From Dermatophilus congolensis (GTDB lineage Bacteria; Actinomycetota; Actinomycetes; Actinomycetales; Dermatophilaceae), in assembly GCF_900187045.1 (NCBI RefSeq), contig NZ_LT906453.1, forward strand, positions 1,922,001-1,986,000: a stretch of 64,000 nt of DNA, given 5' to 3'. Below the pieces are notes generated by a model. That model was given only the letters and a program-made list of their open reading frames with translations. It made no database searches and had not been told where the DNA came from. Made by a program: the position numbers and the translations under genes. Numbering within the stretch: position 1 is the stretch's first letter; each line of letters starts with the position of its first letter. This document shows, piece by piece, positions 10,018 through 18,707 of the stretch.

Positions 10018-11018
10018 GTGCGCGACGTGATCGTGTTCTCTGGCAGTGCCCATCGTGGGCTCGCCGAGAACATCTGCCGACATCTGGGTGTCCCCCTGTC
10101 CCCCACCGAGATTCAACGATTCAGCAACGACTGCCTACAGGCACAGTTGCTCGCAAACTGCCGCCAACGAGACGTATACATCGTCCAACCACTCGTGCCC
10201 CCCCCACACAGGATCACCTCATGGAACTACTCATGATGATCAACGCGGCACGAGGGGCATCCGCCGCACAAATCACTGCAGTAATCCCCCACTACTCCTA
10301 CGCCCGCTCCGACAAAAAAGACGCCTCACGCATCTCCCTAGGCGGACGCCTGGTCGCCGACCTCATCCACACCGCCGGAGCGGACCGCGTACTCACCATG
10401 GAGCTGCACGCCCCCCAAGTACACGGATTCTTCTCCGTACCCGTCGACCACCTCTCAGCAATCGGCGTGCTCGCCGACCACTTCCGCGGACGAGACCTCA
10501 ACAACTCCGTCGTCGTCTCCCCTGACCTCGGCAACGCCAAAACTGCTTCCCTCTTCGCCCGACTGCTATCCCTACCCGTGGCCGCAGGCAGCAAAATCCG
10601 ACACGGCGACGACAACATCGAAATCGAATCAATCGTCGGTGACGTAACCGGCAAACGCACCATCATCCTCGACGATGAAATCGCCACCGGCGGATCAATG
10701 ATCGGCCTACTCGACCGCCTCGCTGAAGCTGGCTGCCCCGGCGCATCCGTCGTATGCACCCACGGCCTCTTCGCAGGCAAAGCAGTCGAAAAACTCACAC
10801 AACACCCCCTCGTCGACGAAGTCGTCACAACAGACACCGTCCCCTCCCCCACCGGATGGGACAAACTCACCGTCGTATCGATCGCTTCACTCTTCGCCGA
10901 AGCCATCGCCCGCATCCACCAAGGCGAATCAGTCAGCCGCCTCTTCGACGGCATCGACCCACGCCACGCCTCACCACAACTTGGCTTCGACCTCGATTTC
11001 GGCACCCAGGAGTCCTAA
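10018..11018 (+). pseudogene. prs: Ribose-phosphate pyrophosphokinase paralogue, frameshifted at a C8 tract
   Basis: Would make PRPP from ribose-5-phosphate and ATP. The N-terminal part is read from GTG 10018 (MRDVIVFSGSAHRGLAENI, through DVYIVQPLVPP), and the rest is in another frame from about 10206 (TQDHLMELLMMINAARGAS, YARSDKKDASRISLGGR, then the PRPP loop LDDEIATGG). The switch point is a run of eight C at 10198-10205. Six C would restore the usual length exactly; nine would restore the frame with one extra residue. As written, translation from 10018 stops at 10236 after 72 residues. The flanking sequence is well conserved, so the lesion is recent, phase-variable or a sequencing error. 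Confidence 0.85.
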
Positions 11019-11414
11019 ATGAGCACCACATCCCCTCTGCCCCACCCAACGCGCCTAGTCCGCCTCCCCGCAGCAGCCATCGCCGCGATCGACGTTGTCT
11101 GCGTTGTCGCTTTCGCAGCAATCGGGCGCGGTAACCACGGAGAATCACTCGGACTGGCTGCGATCCTCGGCGTCGCAGCACCCTTCCTCGTCGGTCTAGC
11201 CGCAGCCTGGGCAGTCACCTACGCCTCAAAACACGCTGCACCCCGCAGCATTCGCCAAGGCGTACTCGTATGGATCGTCACCCTCGCTGGCGGAATGTCC
11301 GTGCGGTCCATGAGCGGCGGGGGCACCGCCTTTGCCTTCGTGATCGTTTCCGCAATCTTTTTGTCCCTGACACTCATCGGATGGCGAGCCATAGCAGCAC
11401 GACGCTCCGCCTAA
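11019..11414 (+). CDS. DUF3054 family membrane protein
   Basis: A 131-residue integral membrane protein with about four hydrophobic segments. The family features are visible: AAIDVVCVVAFAAIGRGNHGE near the start, PFLVGLAAAWAVTY, then GVLVWIVTLAGGMSVR and a final helix FLSLTLIGWRAIA. The function of DUF3054 proteins is not known. The ATG follows the prs stop directly, with AGGAG upstream, so it is probably cotranscribed with prs. Its stop is followed at once by a strong hairpin. Confidence 0.85.
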   Translation: MSTTSPLPHPTRLVRLPAAAIAAIDVVCVVAFAAIGRGNHGESLGLAAILGVAAPFLVGLAAAWAVTYASKHAAPRSIRQGVLVWIVTLAGGMSVRSMSGGGTAFAFVIVSAIFLSLTLIGWRAIAARRSA

Positions 11415-11427
11415 TCCCCCATCACTT

Positions 11428-11859
11428 TCACGGCTCGACCTGGACATCCAGGTCGAGCCGTGGCGTACGCGTAAGGGTGCGCTCCACCCGGCAAGCACTG
11501 CGCAGCACCCGGTGAGCGCTTTGCTCCACACGAACACGCTGCCTGGCATCAAGGTTTTCGCCAGCAATAAAGACCGAAGTCGAAAAAGAGTCATACCGAC
11601 GCTGCGCACAGTCGTACTGACCACTCACCGTGACTGTTGCTTCAGCATCCTCCCCCAGATGCCGTTCCATCAACGGTTCCAGCGACAATGCGGCACAACC
11701 AGCCAAAGCCGCCCGGAGCAGCTCCGTAGGGGTCCACGTATCCAAATCCCCTGCCGTAGCGAGACGAATAACGCCACCGCGACCGTTGCGGGCAACGAAA
11801 ACGCCGCCGCATTCTTTGCTGACGCTGATCGCTTCCCCTGATTCGTTCGCTTCACTCAT
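11428..11859 (-). CDS. OsmC family protein
   Basis: OsmC/Ohr-like protein of 143 residues; many family members reduce organic peroxides using two cysteines. Visible features are the TPTELLRAALAGCAALSLEPLM helix with one Cys (near residue 54), a second Cys in the middle (YDCAQRR) and a third in the C-terminal VLRSACRVERTL helix, where the family's second catalytic Cys usually lies. The last codons (LDLDVQVEP) coincide with a 16-bp hairpin shared with the converging DUF3054 gene. It lies downstream of arc on the same strand. Confidence 0.8.
   Translation of the reverse strand: MSEANESGEAISVSKECGGVFVARNGRGGVIRLATAGDLDTWTPTELLRAALAGCAALSLEPLMERHLGEDAEATVTVSGQYDCAQRRYDSFSTSVFIAGENLDARQRVRVEQSAHRVLRSACRVERTLTRTPRLDLDVQVEP
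11429..11462. terminator. Perfect 16-bp hairpin between converging genes
   Basis: The arms CACGGCTCGACCTGGA and TCCAGGTCGAGCCGTG are exact reverse complements around a CA centre. The element lies inside the last codons of the OsmC gene and 14 nt after the DUF3054 stop, so it can act on both strands. There is no U tract on either side, as for many actinobacterial terminators. Confidence 0.7.
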
Positions 11860-11901
11860 GAACTGAACCTTCCGGTATGCGCTGACCTCGTTGGCTTCGC
11901 T

Positions 11902-13545
11902 TCACCGCACTGGTGGAATCACATCCACCACTCGTTCACCCCTAGTGTCCAGCACACGCCACCATTCATCTGCGCTAACTGCACCGGGAACGTCGCCGCT
12001 CTCACGGAATTCAGCTGCGCATGCTTGCCGCAAATGCTCAACCGTGAGTCCTTTGTCTCCCCCGGCTAAGACTTGCTTAATCGCTAAACGCTTAGCGCGG
12101 TCAACAATATTGGCGATCATCGCGCCAGAAACAACGTCAGCGAAATAAACGTCTTCCCTGCGTCCGGAAGCGAATACCAGCGAACACAGGCGACGTTCCT
12201 CGCTGCGCTCGTACATGAATTCCACCACCGTATCGATGAGATGCGCGACTGCTACCTGTCGGTTTCCGTCAGCCTCAGCAAGCACTCCTGCCCCCAAGGG
12301 CAGTGAGGGCACCACGTATTTGCTGAAGATTTCCCGTGCTGCCCTCGCATCAGGACGACCAATCCGGATCTTTGTATCTAACCGACCGGGCCGCATCACT
12401 GCGGGATCGAGCATGTCTTCACGGTTGCTCGCTCCGATGATGATCACGTTGTTCAGCTGTTCTACACCGTCAATCTCAGCGAGCAACTGGGGAACAATCG
12501 TGGTTTCCACATCAGATGAGATTCCCGAGCCCCGCGCGCGGAATAGTGCTTCCATCTCATCAAAGAACACAACCACGGGGATGCCGTCACTGGCGTGCTC
12601 TTTAGCTTTGGTGAAAACTACTCGGATTTGTCGTTCAGTTTCTCCAACAAACTTGTTGAGCAGCTCGGGCCCTTTGACGTTGAGGAAGTAGCTGCGTGGC
12701 GTGCCAGATGCATCGGAGGATGCTACATCGCGTTGGGCGCTTTGACGTGCCAAAGAAGCAGCGACTGCTTTTGCGATCAGAGTTTTCCCTGTTCCGGAAG
12801 GTCCGTAGAGCAATACGCCTTTAGGCGGGCGTAGTTGATGGTCTCGGTATAGCTCTGGATGCAGGTAAGGCAGTTCGATGGCGTCTCGGATTTGATCGAT
12901 TTCCTCAGAGAGCCCACCGATGTCGTCATAGGAGATGTCGGGAACTTCTTCGAGGGTGAGATCTTCGACTTCGAGCACGGGGACCGGTTCGAGGGCGAGA
13001 GCAGCGCGGGGGTCGACGAGGACTGGATCGCCTGGTTTAAGTGGCACGCATTGTAGTTGGTGGGCTCGGCACACAACGCGTCGGTCTTCGCCGCGTGCGG
13101 TGGCAACGAGTCGGTCTGTGTCCCATAGTTCGTGCACGATCATCACGTCTCCGTGGCGTGCGGGACTGTCGTCGGGGTCGATGCGGGCTACAACGGTGAG
13201 TTCCTCGTTGAGGAGTACTTCATCGCCGGGGTGGAGTCGATCTTCCAGCCCTGGGGCTAGACGTGCCCGCATGGGCCGACCGTTGCTTACAAGGTCGGCC
13301 CATGCGTCGCGGGCAAAGGTGACCACGGCATAGGTTTGCGGGGGTGAGTCGAGCGCAGCGACTCGTTCTCGCAGTGTTGCTAGTGCATCCCGTGCTGAGT
13401 TGAGGGCCTCGACAAGTTGTTCGTTGCGGCGCGCTAGTTGAGCGTTTGCGTGTTCTAGCCGCTCGGGGTGGCCGCTGTGTTCGTGTGCCGTGGCTGGTGT
13501 TGGTTGGGTTCGTGGTCTTCCTGGGTCAGGAGTCGGTCCGGTCAT
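11902..13545 (-). CDS. arc: Proteasome-associated AAA ATPase ARC (Mpa), lacking the usual C-terminal tail
   Basis: Hexameric unfoldase that captures pupylated proteins and feeds them to the 20S core. The 547-residue product has an N-terminal coiled coil (about residues 24-60, HANAQLARRNEQLVEALN), tandem OB domains, Walker A GPSGTGKT, Walker B VVFFDEMEALF and SRH motif (SNREDMLDPAVMRPGRLD). The open frame extends to 14013, but the ATG at 13545 overlaps the trmI stop (ATGA) and gives the family start. The protein ends GERVVDVIPPVR. Mycobacterial and rhodococcal homologues continue for roughly 25 residues and finish in QYL, the proteasome-docking tail, which is absent here in all frames. Confidence 0.95.
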   Translation of the reverse strand: MTGPTPDPGRPRTQPTPATAHEHSGHPERLEHANAQLARRNEQLVEALNSARDALATLRERVAALDSPPQTYAVVTFARDAWADLVSNGRPMRARLAPGLEDRLHPGDEVLLNEELTVVARIDPDDSPARHGDVMIVHELWDTDRLVATARGEDRRVVCRAHQLQCVPLKPGDPVLVDPRAALALEPVPVLEVEDLTLEEVPDISYDDIGGLSEEIDQIRDAIELPYLHPELYRDHQLRPPKGVLLYGPSGTGKTLIAKAVAASLARQSAQRDVASSDASGTPRSYFLNVKGPELLNKFVGETERQIRVVFTKAKEHASDGIPVVVFFDEMEALFRARGSGISSDVETTIVPQLLAEIDGVEQLNNVIIIGASNREDMLDPAVMRPGRLDTKIRIGRPDARAAREIFSKYVVPSLPLGAGVLAEADGNRQVAVAHLIDTVVEFMYERSEERRLCSLVFASGRREDVYFADVVSGAMIANIVDRAKRLAIKQVLAGGDKGLTVEHLRQACAAEFRESGDVPGAVSADEWWRVLDTRGERVVDVIPPVR

Positions 13546-14621
13546 CTGCAGCCTCCGGGGGGTGGCGCGGAGCCTTCTGGTCGGGCTCCGGTTGTCCGTT
13601 CGGTCATGTGTGCAGCGTTTGTAGCGGCTTCGCGTGCTGTGCGGCGCAGTTTTTTGTCTGAGAGGGGGCGTTCGCCTGCGTCGGCTGGGGTCCATTCTCC
13701 TGCGCCGAAGGGGGTGACTGTTTCGTCGTGTGCCCCTTTTGCTGGGCGGCGTTTGCGTAGTGGTGGGGCGGTGTTGGGGGCTAGGCGGCGTGCGGTGATG
13801 AGGAATCCGGTGTGGCCGTGCATGCGGTGTTCGGGGCGTACTGCTAGTCCTTCGAGGTGCCACCCGCGCACGAGTGATTCCCAGGCGGCTGGTTCGGCGA
13901 AGCCGCCGTGGTCGCGCATTGCTTCGGCGGTGCGGGAGAGCTGGGTGGCTGTGGCTACGTAGCAGATGAGAACTCCGCCGGGCATGAGTGCTTCGGCGAC
14001 GGCTTCGAGGCATTCCCAGGGTGCGAGCATGTCGAGGACGACGCGGTCAATGGTGCCTGGTTCGCAGGTGTCTGGTAGGGCTTCTACAAGGTCGCCGACG
14101 GTGACGGTCCAAGCGGGGTGTTCTGTTCCGAAGAATGCTTCGACGTTGCCGCGGGCGATCTGGGCGAATTCTTCTCGGCGTTCGAAGCTGTAGAGGTGTC
14201 CGTTGTCGCCGACAGCTCGTAGGAGTGACATGGATAGTGCTCCGGAGCCGACGCCTGCTTCGACGACGCGGGCGCCGGGGAAGATGTCAGCCATTGCGAC
14301 GATTTGTCCGGCGTCTTTGGGGTAGACCACTTGGGCGCCTCGTGGCATGGACATGACGTAGTCGGACAGCAGTGGCCGTAGCGCGAGGTACTCGATGCCG
14401 GCGGTGTTCTTCACTGTTGATCCGTCGGGGGCGCCGATGAGGTCGTCGTGTTCGACGCTGCCGCGGTGGGTGAAGAATTGGCCTTTGGGTTGGAGCGTCA
14501 CCGTGTGGAGTCGCCCTTTAGGGTCGGTTAGCTGTACGCGTTCCCCGGCTTGGAAGGGGCCGCGTCGCAGAGACGCTCCGGTAGGTTCGGCCGAGTGGTT
14601 TTGCTTGCTTGCGTTGGTCAC
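13542..14621 (-). CDS. trmI: tRNA (adenine-N1)-methyltransferase TrmI
   Basis: Makes m1A58 in the T-loop of tRNA using SAM. The 359-residue protein has an N-terminal beta domain (RRGPFQAGERVQLTDPKGR), the family signature YPKDAGQIVAMADIFPGARV and the SAM-binding loop VVEAGVGSGALS, then VVLDMLAPWE and a C-terminal basic extension (PPLRKRRPAKG). That tail is longer than in the shortest family members. Start is GTG 14621. The stop overlaps the start of arc, matching the conserved trmI-arc order. Confidence 0.93.
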   Translation of the reverse strand: MTNASKQNHSAEPTGASLRRGPFQAGERVQLTDPKGRLHTVTLQPKGQFFTHRGSVEHDDLIGAPDGSTVKNTAGIEYLALRPLLSDYVMSMPRGAQVVYPKDAGQIVAMADIFPGARVVEAGVGSGALSMSLLRAVGDNGHLYSFERREEFAQIARGNVEAFFGTEHPAWTVTVGDLVEALPDTCEPGTIDRVVLDMLAPWECLEAVAEALMPGGVLICYVATATQLSRTAEAMRDHGGFAEPAAWESLVRGWHLEGLAVRPEHRMHGHTGFLITARRLAPNTAPPLRKRRPAKGAHDETVTPFGAGEWTPADAGERPLSDKKLRRTAREAATNAAHMTERTTGARPEGSAPPPGGCR

Positions 14622-14648
14622 TTATCCAGTCTAGGGCGGATTAGCTGG

Positions 14649-15857
14649 TCAGCTTTGCGTGCGGTGTGAGGGGTTGTTGAGGGCGGAGGCGATGAGGCCT
14701 GCTTCGGCGACGGCGAAGGGGGTGCCGTTTTCGACGAGGACGACGATGGGTGAGTCCATTTCGTTCATTGCGATAACGATGGTTTCGGCGTCGAGGTTGT
14801 GTTGTTGGGTTTCGAGGACCCACCTGTTGGTTGTGGGTTTCATGCCGGCGGAGGCGGGGGTGTGTGGTCCGCTGTGTTCGAGGGCCATGCGGACGGTTTC
14901 TGGGTCGAGGTATCCGCGGGGGGTTCCGTCTGTGTCGGTGACGATGACGACGGCGGGTAGGTTTCCGTTTTCGTTAGGTCCGCGTCCGGGGATCTCACTG
15001 AGGGGGGCGTCGATGGGCATGATGCGGACGGGGTGCAGCAGGGTGGTGATGTCGACGTTTTCGAGTTGGGTGAGGAGTTTGGAGGTTTTGAGGGTTTGGG
15101 TGGCTGCGGTCCATAGGTATGCGGACAGGACGACGGCGACGGCGATGTTCCAGAGTGATCCCCATGGGCTTGCGGTCCATATGCCGTAGGCGAGGGCTGC
15201 GATGCCGGCGAGGACGAGGAGGCGTCCGGCGTGGGCGGCTACGCGTGTGCCGGTGGTGCGTTTTCCGGTGGCTTTCCAGACGAGGGCGGAGACGATGTGT
15301 CCGCCGTCGAGTGGGATTCCGGGTAGGAGGTTGAAGATTGCGACGAATGCGTTGGTCCAGGTGACTGCGCCGGTCAGGACGAGGGCGAGGGGGTCGGTGA
15401 CGATGTTTTCGAGTGCTATTCCGCATAGGGCGATGAGGCCGTTTGCTAGTGGCCCGACGGCTGCGATGGCGGCTTGTTTGCCGGGGGTGATGTTTTCGGC
15501 GTCGTATGCGGTGTGTCCACCCATGAGGTCGGCCATGACGCGGTCGACGCGGAATCCGAATCGTAGTGCGAGGAGTGCGTGTGCGAATTCGTGGACCATG
15601 ACGGAGGCGAGCAGCAGGAGGGAGTACAGGAGGGCGGCTGCGTAGGAGGCCCAGCCGATGCCGGGTACGAGGCGCGCGAATTGTGGTCCGAGTGTGGTGA
15701 TGAGGAGGGCGGCAATGAGGAACCAGCTGATTCCCACGTAGATGGGGGTTCCGATCATGGTGCCGACGAAGACGGCACCGGAGGGGCGCTGGTGCGGTGC
15801 CGTGGCGGGACGGGACGGGGCGGGTCCGCTGGTGTCCGTGGGGCGGGGCATGGTCAT
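14649..15857 (-). CDS. Site-2 protease family zinc metalloprotease (M50, Rip3-like)
   Basis: Membrane-embedded protease expected to cut substrates within the bilayer. The 402-residue protein has several hydrophobic helices, the zinc motif HEFAH at about residues 89-93 and the second metal motif NLLPGIPLDGG at about residues 172-182. A C-terminal region (about residues 265-385) resembles a CBS-like domain, as in Rip3-type enzymes. Start ATG 15857 with GAAG upstream. It precedes trmI on the same strand with a 27-nt gap. The substrate is unknown. Confidence 0.88.
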   Translation of the reverse strand: MTMPRPTDTSGPAPSRPATAPHQRPSGAVFVGTMIGTPIYVGISWFLIAALLITTLGPQFARLVPGIGWASYAAALLYSLLLLASVMVHEFAHALLALRFGFRVDRVMADLMGGHTAYDAENITPGKQAAIAAVGPLANGLIALCGIALENIVTDPLALVLTGAVTWTNAFVAIFNLLPGIPLDGGHIVSALVWKATGKRTTGTRVAAHAGRLLVLAGIAALAYGIWTASPWGSLWNIAVAVVLSAYLWTAATQTLKTSKLLTQLENVDITTLLHPVRIMPIDAPLSEIPGRGPNENGNLPAVVIVTDTDGTPRGYLDPETVRMALEHSGPHTPASAGMKPTTNRWVLETQQHNLDAETIVIAMNEMDSPIVVLVENGTPFAVAEAGLIASALNNPSHRTQS

Positions 15858-16010
15858 GACAGTACTTCAATGGCGGGGGTGGCCTGAACGTCGGCATGGG
15901 GTGTGCTGATGACAAACTGGGTTTGCAGGGTGGTGGTTTCGGGGGTGTTTTTGGGTGGTGTGGGGGGTTGGTTGGGCTGGTTGTCGGTGGGCGTGTTTAG
16001 GGTTGGGGGC

Positions 16011-16883
16011 ATGCCAGCGCTTTCTCCGTCCCGTGCTTCTGATTTTATGCAGTGCCCGTTGCTGTATCGCTTTCGTGTGATTGATAAGTTGCCTGAGCCT
16101 CCGACGGCTGCGATGGCGCGGGGCACGTTGGTGCATGACGTGTTGGAGCATCTTTTTGATGTGCCTGCGGCGGAGCGGACGCAGGAGTTGGCGGTGTCGA
16201 TGGTGGCGCCGACGTGGGAGCGGATGTTGCAGGATCGTCCGGAGCTGGCTGGGGTGGTGGATGCACAGGATGAGTCTGCGGTGCGGGCGTGGCACCGGGA
16301 GGCTACTGCGTTGTTGCAGCGGTGGTTCACGTTGGAGAATCCGCAGTGGTTGGAGCCTGCCGAGCGTGAGTTGTATGTGGAGACGGATCTGGATGGGTTA
16401 ACGCTGCGGGGGTATGTGGATCGGCTGGATGTGGCTGCTGATGGCCGGATGCGTGTGGTGGATTACAAGACTGGGCGTTCGCCTGGGGTGGGGTTTGAGA
16501 GTAAGGCGTTGTTTCAGATGAAGTTTTATGGCTTGGTGTTGTGGCGGATGCGGGGGCAGGTTCCAGCGCGGTTGCAGTTGGTGTATTTGGGGGATGGGGA
16601 CATTATTCGTTTTGATCCGGTGGAGCAGGATTTGTTGGGGTTGGCGCGTAAGGTGCGTGCGTTGTGGGATGCGATTACTGCTGCGGCTGAGGTGGGTGAG
16701 TTTTTGCCCTCGAAGAGCAAGTTGTGTTCGTGGTGTCATTTTCAGCAGGTATGTCCTGCCTGGGGTGGGACTGCTCCGGCTATTCCTGAGGGCGCGATTG
16801 AGCGGGCTTTGGATCCGACGGCGGGTACGGCTGCTTCGGATTCGCGGGAGGCTGCGCAGCAGGGGGTTTCGTGTGTCTCGTGA
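16011..16883 (+). CDS. RecB family nuclease (PD-(D/E)XK)
   Basis: Single-domain Cas4/RecB-like nuclease of 290 residues. It opens with LSPSRASDFMQCPLLYRFR (first Fe-S cluster Cys), has ARGTLVHDVLEHLF, the catalytic core near residues 135-150 (LRGYVDRLDVAADG, MRVVDYKTG with the D-x-K signature) and the QMKFYGLVLWR helix. A C-terminal cluster CSWCHFQQVCP supplies three further Cys, so a 4Fe-4S cluster is likely. The ATG at 16011 matches the family start; the longer frame to 15903 is low complexity. An equivalent gene (Rv2119) lies near the proteasome ATPase in M. tuberculosis. Confidence 0.88.
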   Translation: MPALSPSRASDFMQCPLLYRFRVIDKLPEPPTAAMARGTLVHDVLEHLFDVPAAERTQELAVSMVAPTWERMLQDRPELAGVVDAQDESAVRAWHREATALLQRWFTLENPQWLEPAERELYVETDLDGLTLRGYVDRLDVAADGRMRVVDYKTGRSPGVGFESKALFQMKFYGLVLWRMRGQVPARLQLVYLGDGDIIRFDPVEQDLLGLARKVRALWDAITAAAEVGEFLPSKSKLCSWCHFQQVCPAWGGTAPAIPEGAIERALDPTAGTAASDSREAAQQGVSCVS

Positions 16884-16887
16884 GGTT

Positions 16888-17454
16888 TTAGGTGGGGTTG
16901 TTGTGTAGTGATCCGCACAGGATGGCCTCGACTCCGAAGGTGAATGCGGCGTCGGTGGGTTGGGTTGGTGGGGTGGGTTGAGTGAGGCCTGCGCGGGTGA
17001 GTTCGCTGCGGTTTTGTTCTTCGGCGACGTATCCGAGGATGAAGTGGACGAGTGTGCGGGCGGTCCATTCTGCGTGGTGGGCGTGAGGGTGGTGGCGGCG
17101 GATGGCGTGGGTGATGGGCGTGATGGGCGTGGGGTCCTCTGGGTGGAGGGCGCGGGCGAAGGAGACAATTTCGGCTCCGTCGCGTACTGCGAGTAGGCAG
17201 GTGCGTAGGTCGTTGGCGAGGGTGGCGGGTGTGCGTGTGTCGGGGGCGGGTGTGGTGGGGGTGAATGGGGGGCTGGTGAGGATGGTGTCGGCTAGGAGTG
17301 CGAGGAGTTCTTGTTTGTTGTCGACGTGCCAGTAGAGGGCGCCTGGGGCGACACCGAGGTGGGTGGCTAGGCCTCGCATTGATAGGGATGGCAGTCCTGC
17401 TTGTTGGATGAGGGTGAGGGCGGCTTGGCCGATGGTGTCACGGGTGAGTGTCAC
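16888..17454 (-). CDS. bioQ: TetR family regulator, BioQ-like biotin repressor
   Basis: A 188-residue DNA-binding repressor with a TetR HTH at about residues 10-55 (LPSLSMRGLATHLGVAPGALYWHVDNKQEL) and a TetR_C-like ligand domain. It is divergent from bioB, and the 122-bp gap holds two TGAAC-N3-GTTCA palindromes, the operator type described for BioQ in Corynebacterium and Mycobacterium. It therefore probably represses the bio operon and perhaps itself. The stop is only 4 nt from the converging RecB-like gene. Identity as BioQ is inferred from context and operator. Confidence 0.75.
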   Translation of the reverse strand: MTLTRDTIGQAALTLIQQAGLPSLSMRGLATHLGVAPGALYWHVDNKQELLALLADTILTSPPFTPTTPAPDTRTPATLANDLRTCLLAVRDGAEIVSFARALHPEDPTPITPITHAIRRHHPHAHHAEWTARTLVHFILGYVAEEQNRSELTRAGLTQPTPPTQPTDAAFTFGVEAILCGSLHNNPT

Positions 17455-17539
17455 GGGGGCTCCTGTCGGGCGTGGTGTGGGGTTTTGAGGGTAGGTGGTG
17501 GGGGCGAGGTGAGGTTGGGGCGTGGATCATGTTCGTTCT

Positions 17540-17552
17540 TGAACATTGTTCA
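17540..17552. promoter_or_regulatory. BioQ-type operator 1
   Basis: Perfect palindrome TGAACATTGTTCA, extended by one more matching base on each side (TTGAAC...GTTCAA). It lies 37 nt upstream of bioB and 85 nt upstream of the divergent regulator gene. The pattern TGAAC-N3-GTTCA matches the published BioQ consensus. Confidence 0.75.
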
Positions 17553-17570
17553 AGGTTTTCTGCTTACTCT

Positions 17571-17583
17571 TGAACGGTGTTCA
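17571..17583. promoter_or_regulatory. BioQ-type operator 2, overlapping the bioB start codon
   Basis: Palindrome TGAACGGTGTTCA, centred 31 bp from operator 1, about three helical turns. The bioB GTG (17577-17579) sits in its middle. A TGA stop in the bioB frame at 17571-17573 excludes any further upstream start, and no Shine-Dalgarno sequence precedes the GTG. Confidence 0.7.
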
Positions 17584-18698
17584 CTAACTATGCAGATTTA
17601 GCTGACCGTTGCCTTGCTGGCGAGCCATTAACGCGTGAGGATGCCCTGGCGATTTTGAGTTCCCCTGAGGCAGACCTGTTGGATCTTGTCGCTGCGGCTG
17701 GGCGGCTCCGGCGGGCGTACTTCGGTAACACGGTGAAAGCGAACTACCTGGTTAATTTGAAGTCTGGGTTGTGCCCTGAGGATTGCAACTACTGCAGTCA
17801 GCGTCTGGGGTCGACTGCCCCGATTGAAAAATATTCGTGGTTGAAGCCGGAGCAGGCGTTGGAGCAGGCGCAGCACGGTATCGGCGCTGGGGCGACGCGG
17901 GTGTGTTTAGTTTCCAGTGGGCGTGGCCCGAGTAACCGAGATGTGGAGCGGGTCGGGGACATTGTTTCTCGCTTGAAGGAGGAGAACCCGAACCTGGAAG
18001 TATGTGCCTGTTTGGGATTTTTGAAGGATGGGCAGGCTGAGCAGCTGCATGAATGCGGCGTGGATGCCTATAACCACAACGTCAACACGGCTGAGTCTCG
18101 TTATGACCAGGTGTGTTCTACGCATACGTACGCCGATCGGGTGGATACGATCACGAAGGCCAAGAATGCTGGTCTATCTGCGTGTTCGGGCTTGATCGTG
18201 GGGATGGGTGAAAGCGATGAGCAGATCGTTGAGGCATTGTTTGCACTGGTGGAGTTGAAGTCCGATTCGATTCCGGTGAATTTCTTGATGCCGTTTGAGG
18301 GAACGCCTTTTTCCCAGGAGTGGTCGTTGACGCCCTCGCGGTGTTTGCGGGTGTTGGCGCTGGCACGGTTCGCTGCTCCTACGGCGGAGTTGCGTATTGC
18401 TGGTGGTCGGGAGATGCATTTGCGGTCGTTGCAGCCGTTGGCGTTGCATGTCGCGAATTCGATTTTCTTGGGTGATTACCTCACGAGTGAGGGGCAGGCG
18501 ACTCAGGATGATGTGGCGATGATCCGGGATGGGGGTTTCGTGATTGTCGGCTCTGCTGAGCATGTTGCCCAGCAGTGTGTGGATGAGTCGTCGCAGGTAT
18601 GCCCGGGGGCGTCTTCGGCTGAGGATGCTTGCGGTGGGCATGTGCACGCAACGGTGCGGCATCGCGGTGCGGGGACGTCGTTGGCTCCGAATGCGTGA
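17577..18698 (+). CDS. bioB: Biotin synthase BioB
   Basis: Radical SAM enzyme that inserts sulfur into dethiobiotin in the last step of biotin synthesis. The 373-residue protein has the radical SAM triad CPEDCNYC (Cys66, Cys70, Cys73), the [10 protein letters not shown] motif, [10 protein letters not shown] and the C-terminal [15 protein letters not shown] region that binds the second cluster. The last 40 residues are a low-conservation extension. Start GTG 17577 is the only possible upstream start and lies within operator 2, so the message may be leaderless. First gene of bioB-A-F-I-D. Confidence 0.95.
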   Translation: MFTNYADLADRCLAGEPLTREDALAILSSPEADLLDLVAAAGRLRRAYFGNTVKANYLVNLKSGLCPEDCNYCSQRLGSTAPIEKYSWLKPEQALEQAQHGIGAGATRVCLVSSGRGPSNRDVERVGDIVSRLKEENPNLEVCACLGFLKDGQAEQLHECGVDAYNHNVNTAESRYDQVCSTHTYADRVDTITKAKNAGLSACSGLIVGMGESDEQIVEALFALVELKSDSIPVNFLMPFEGTPFSQEWSLTPSRCLRVLALARFAAPTAELRIAGGREMHLRSLQPLALHVANSIFLGDYLTSEGQATQDDVAMIRDGGFVIVGSAEHVAQQCVDESSQVCPGASSAEDACGGHVHATVRHRGAGTSLAPNA

Positions 18699-18707
18699 GG
18701 TGTGATC

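Noticed and set aside
10190-10240. Programmed ribosomal frameshift in prs
   Set aside because: A slippery C run is present, but no stimulator structure or family precedent supports it; slippage mutation or an error is simpler.
11000-13500. Inversion breakpoint at the first composition switch
   Set aside because: arc and dop are in the same orientation as in other actinobacterial proteasome clusters, so no simple inversion separates them.
13546-14013. N-terminal extension of the ARC frame
   Set aside because: Arg/Pro/Thr-rich low complexity, overlaps trmI fully; the ATGA junction gives a proper start at 13545.
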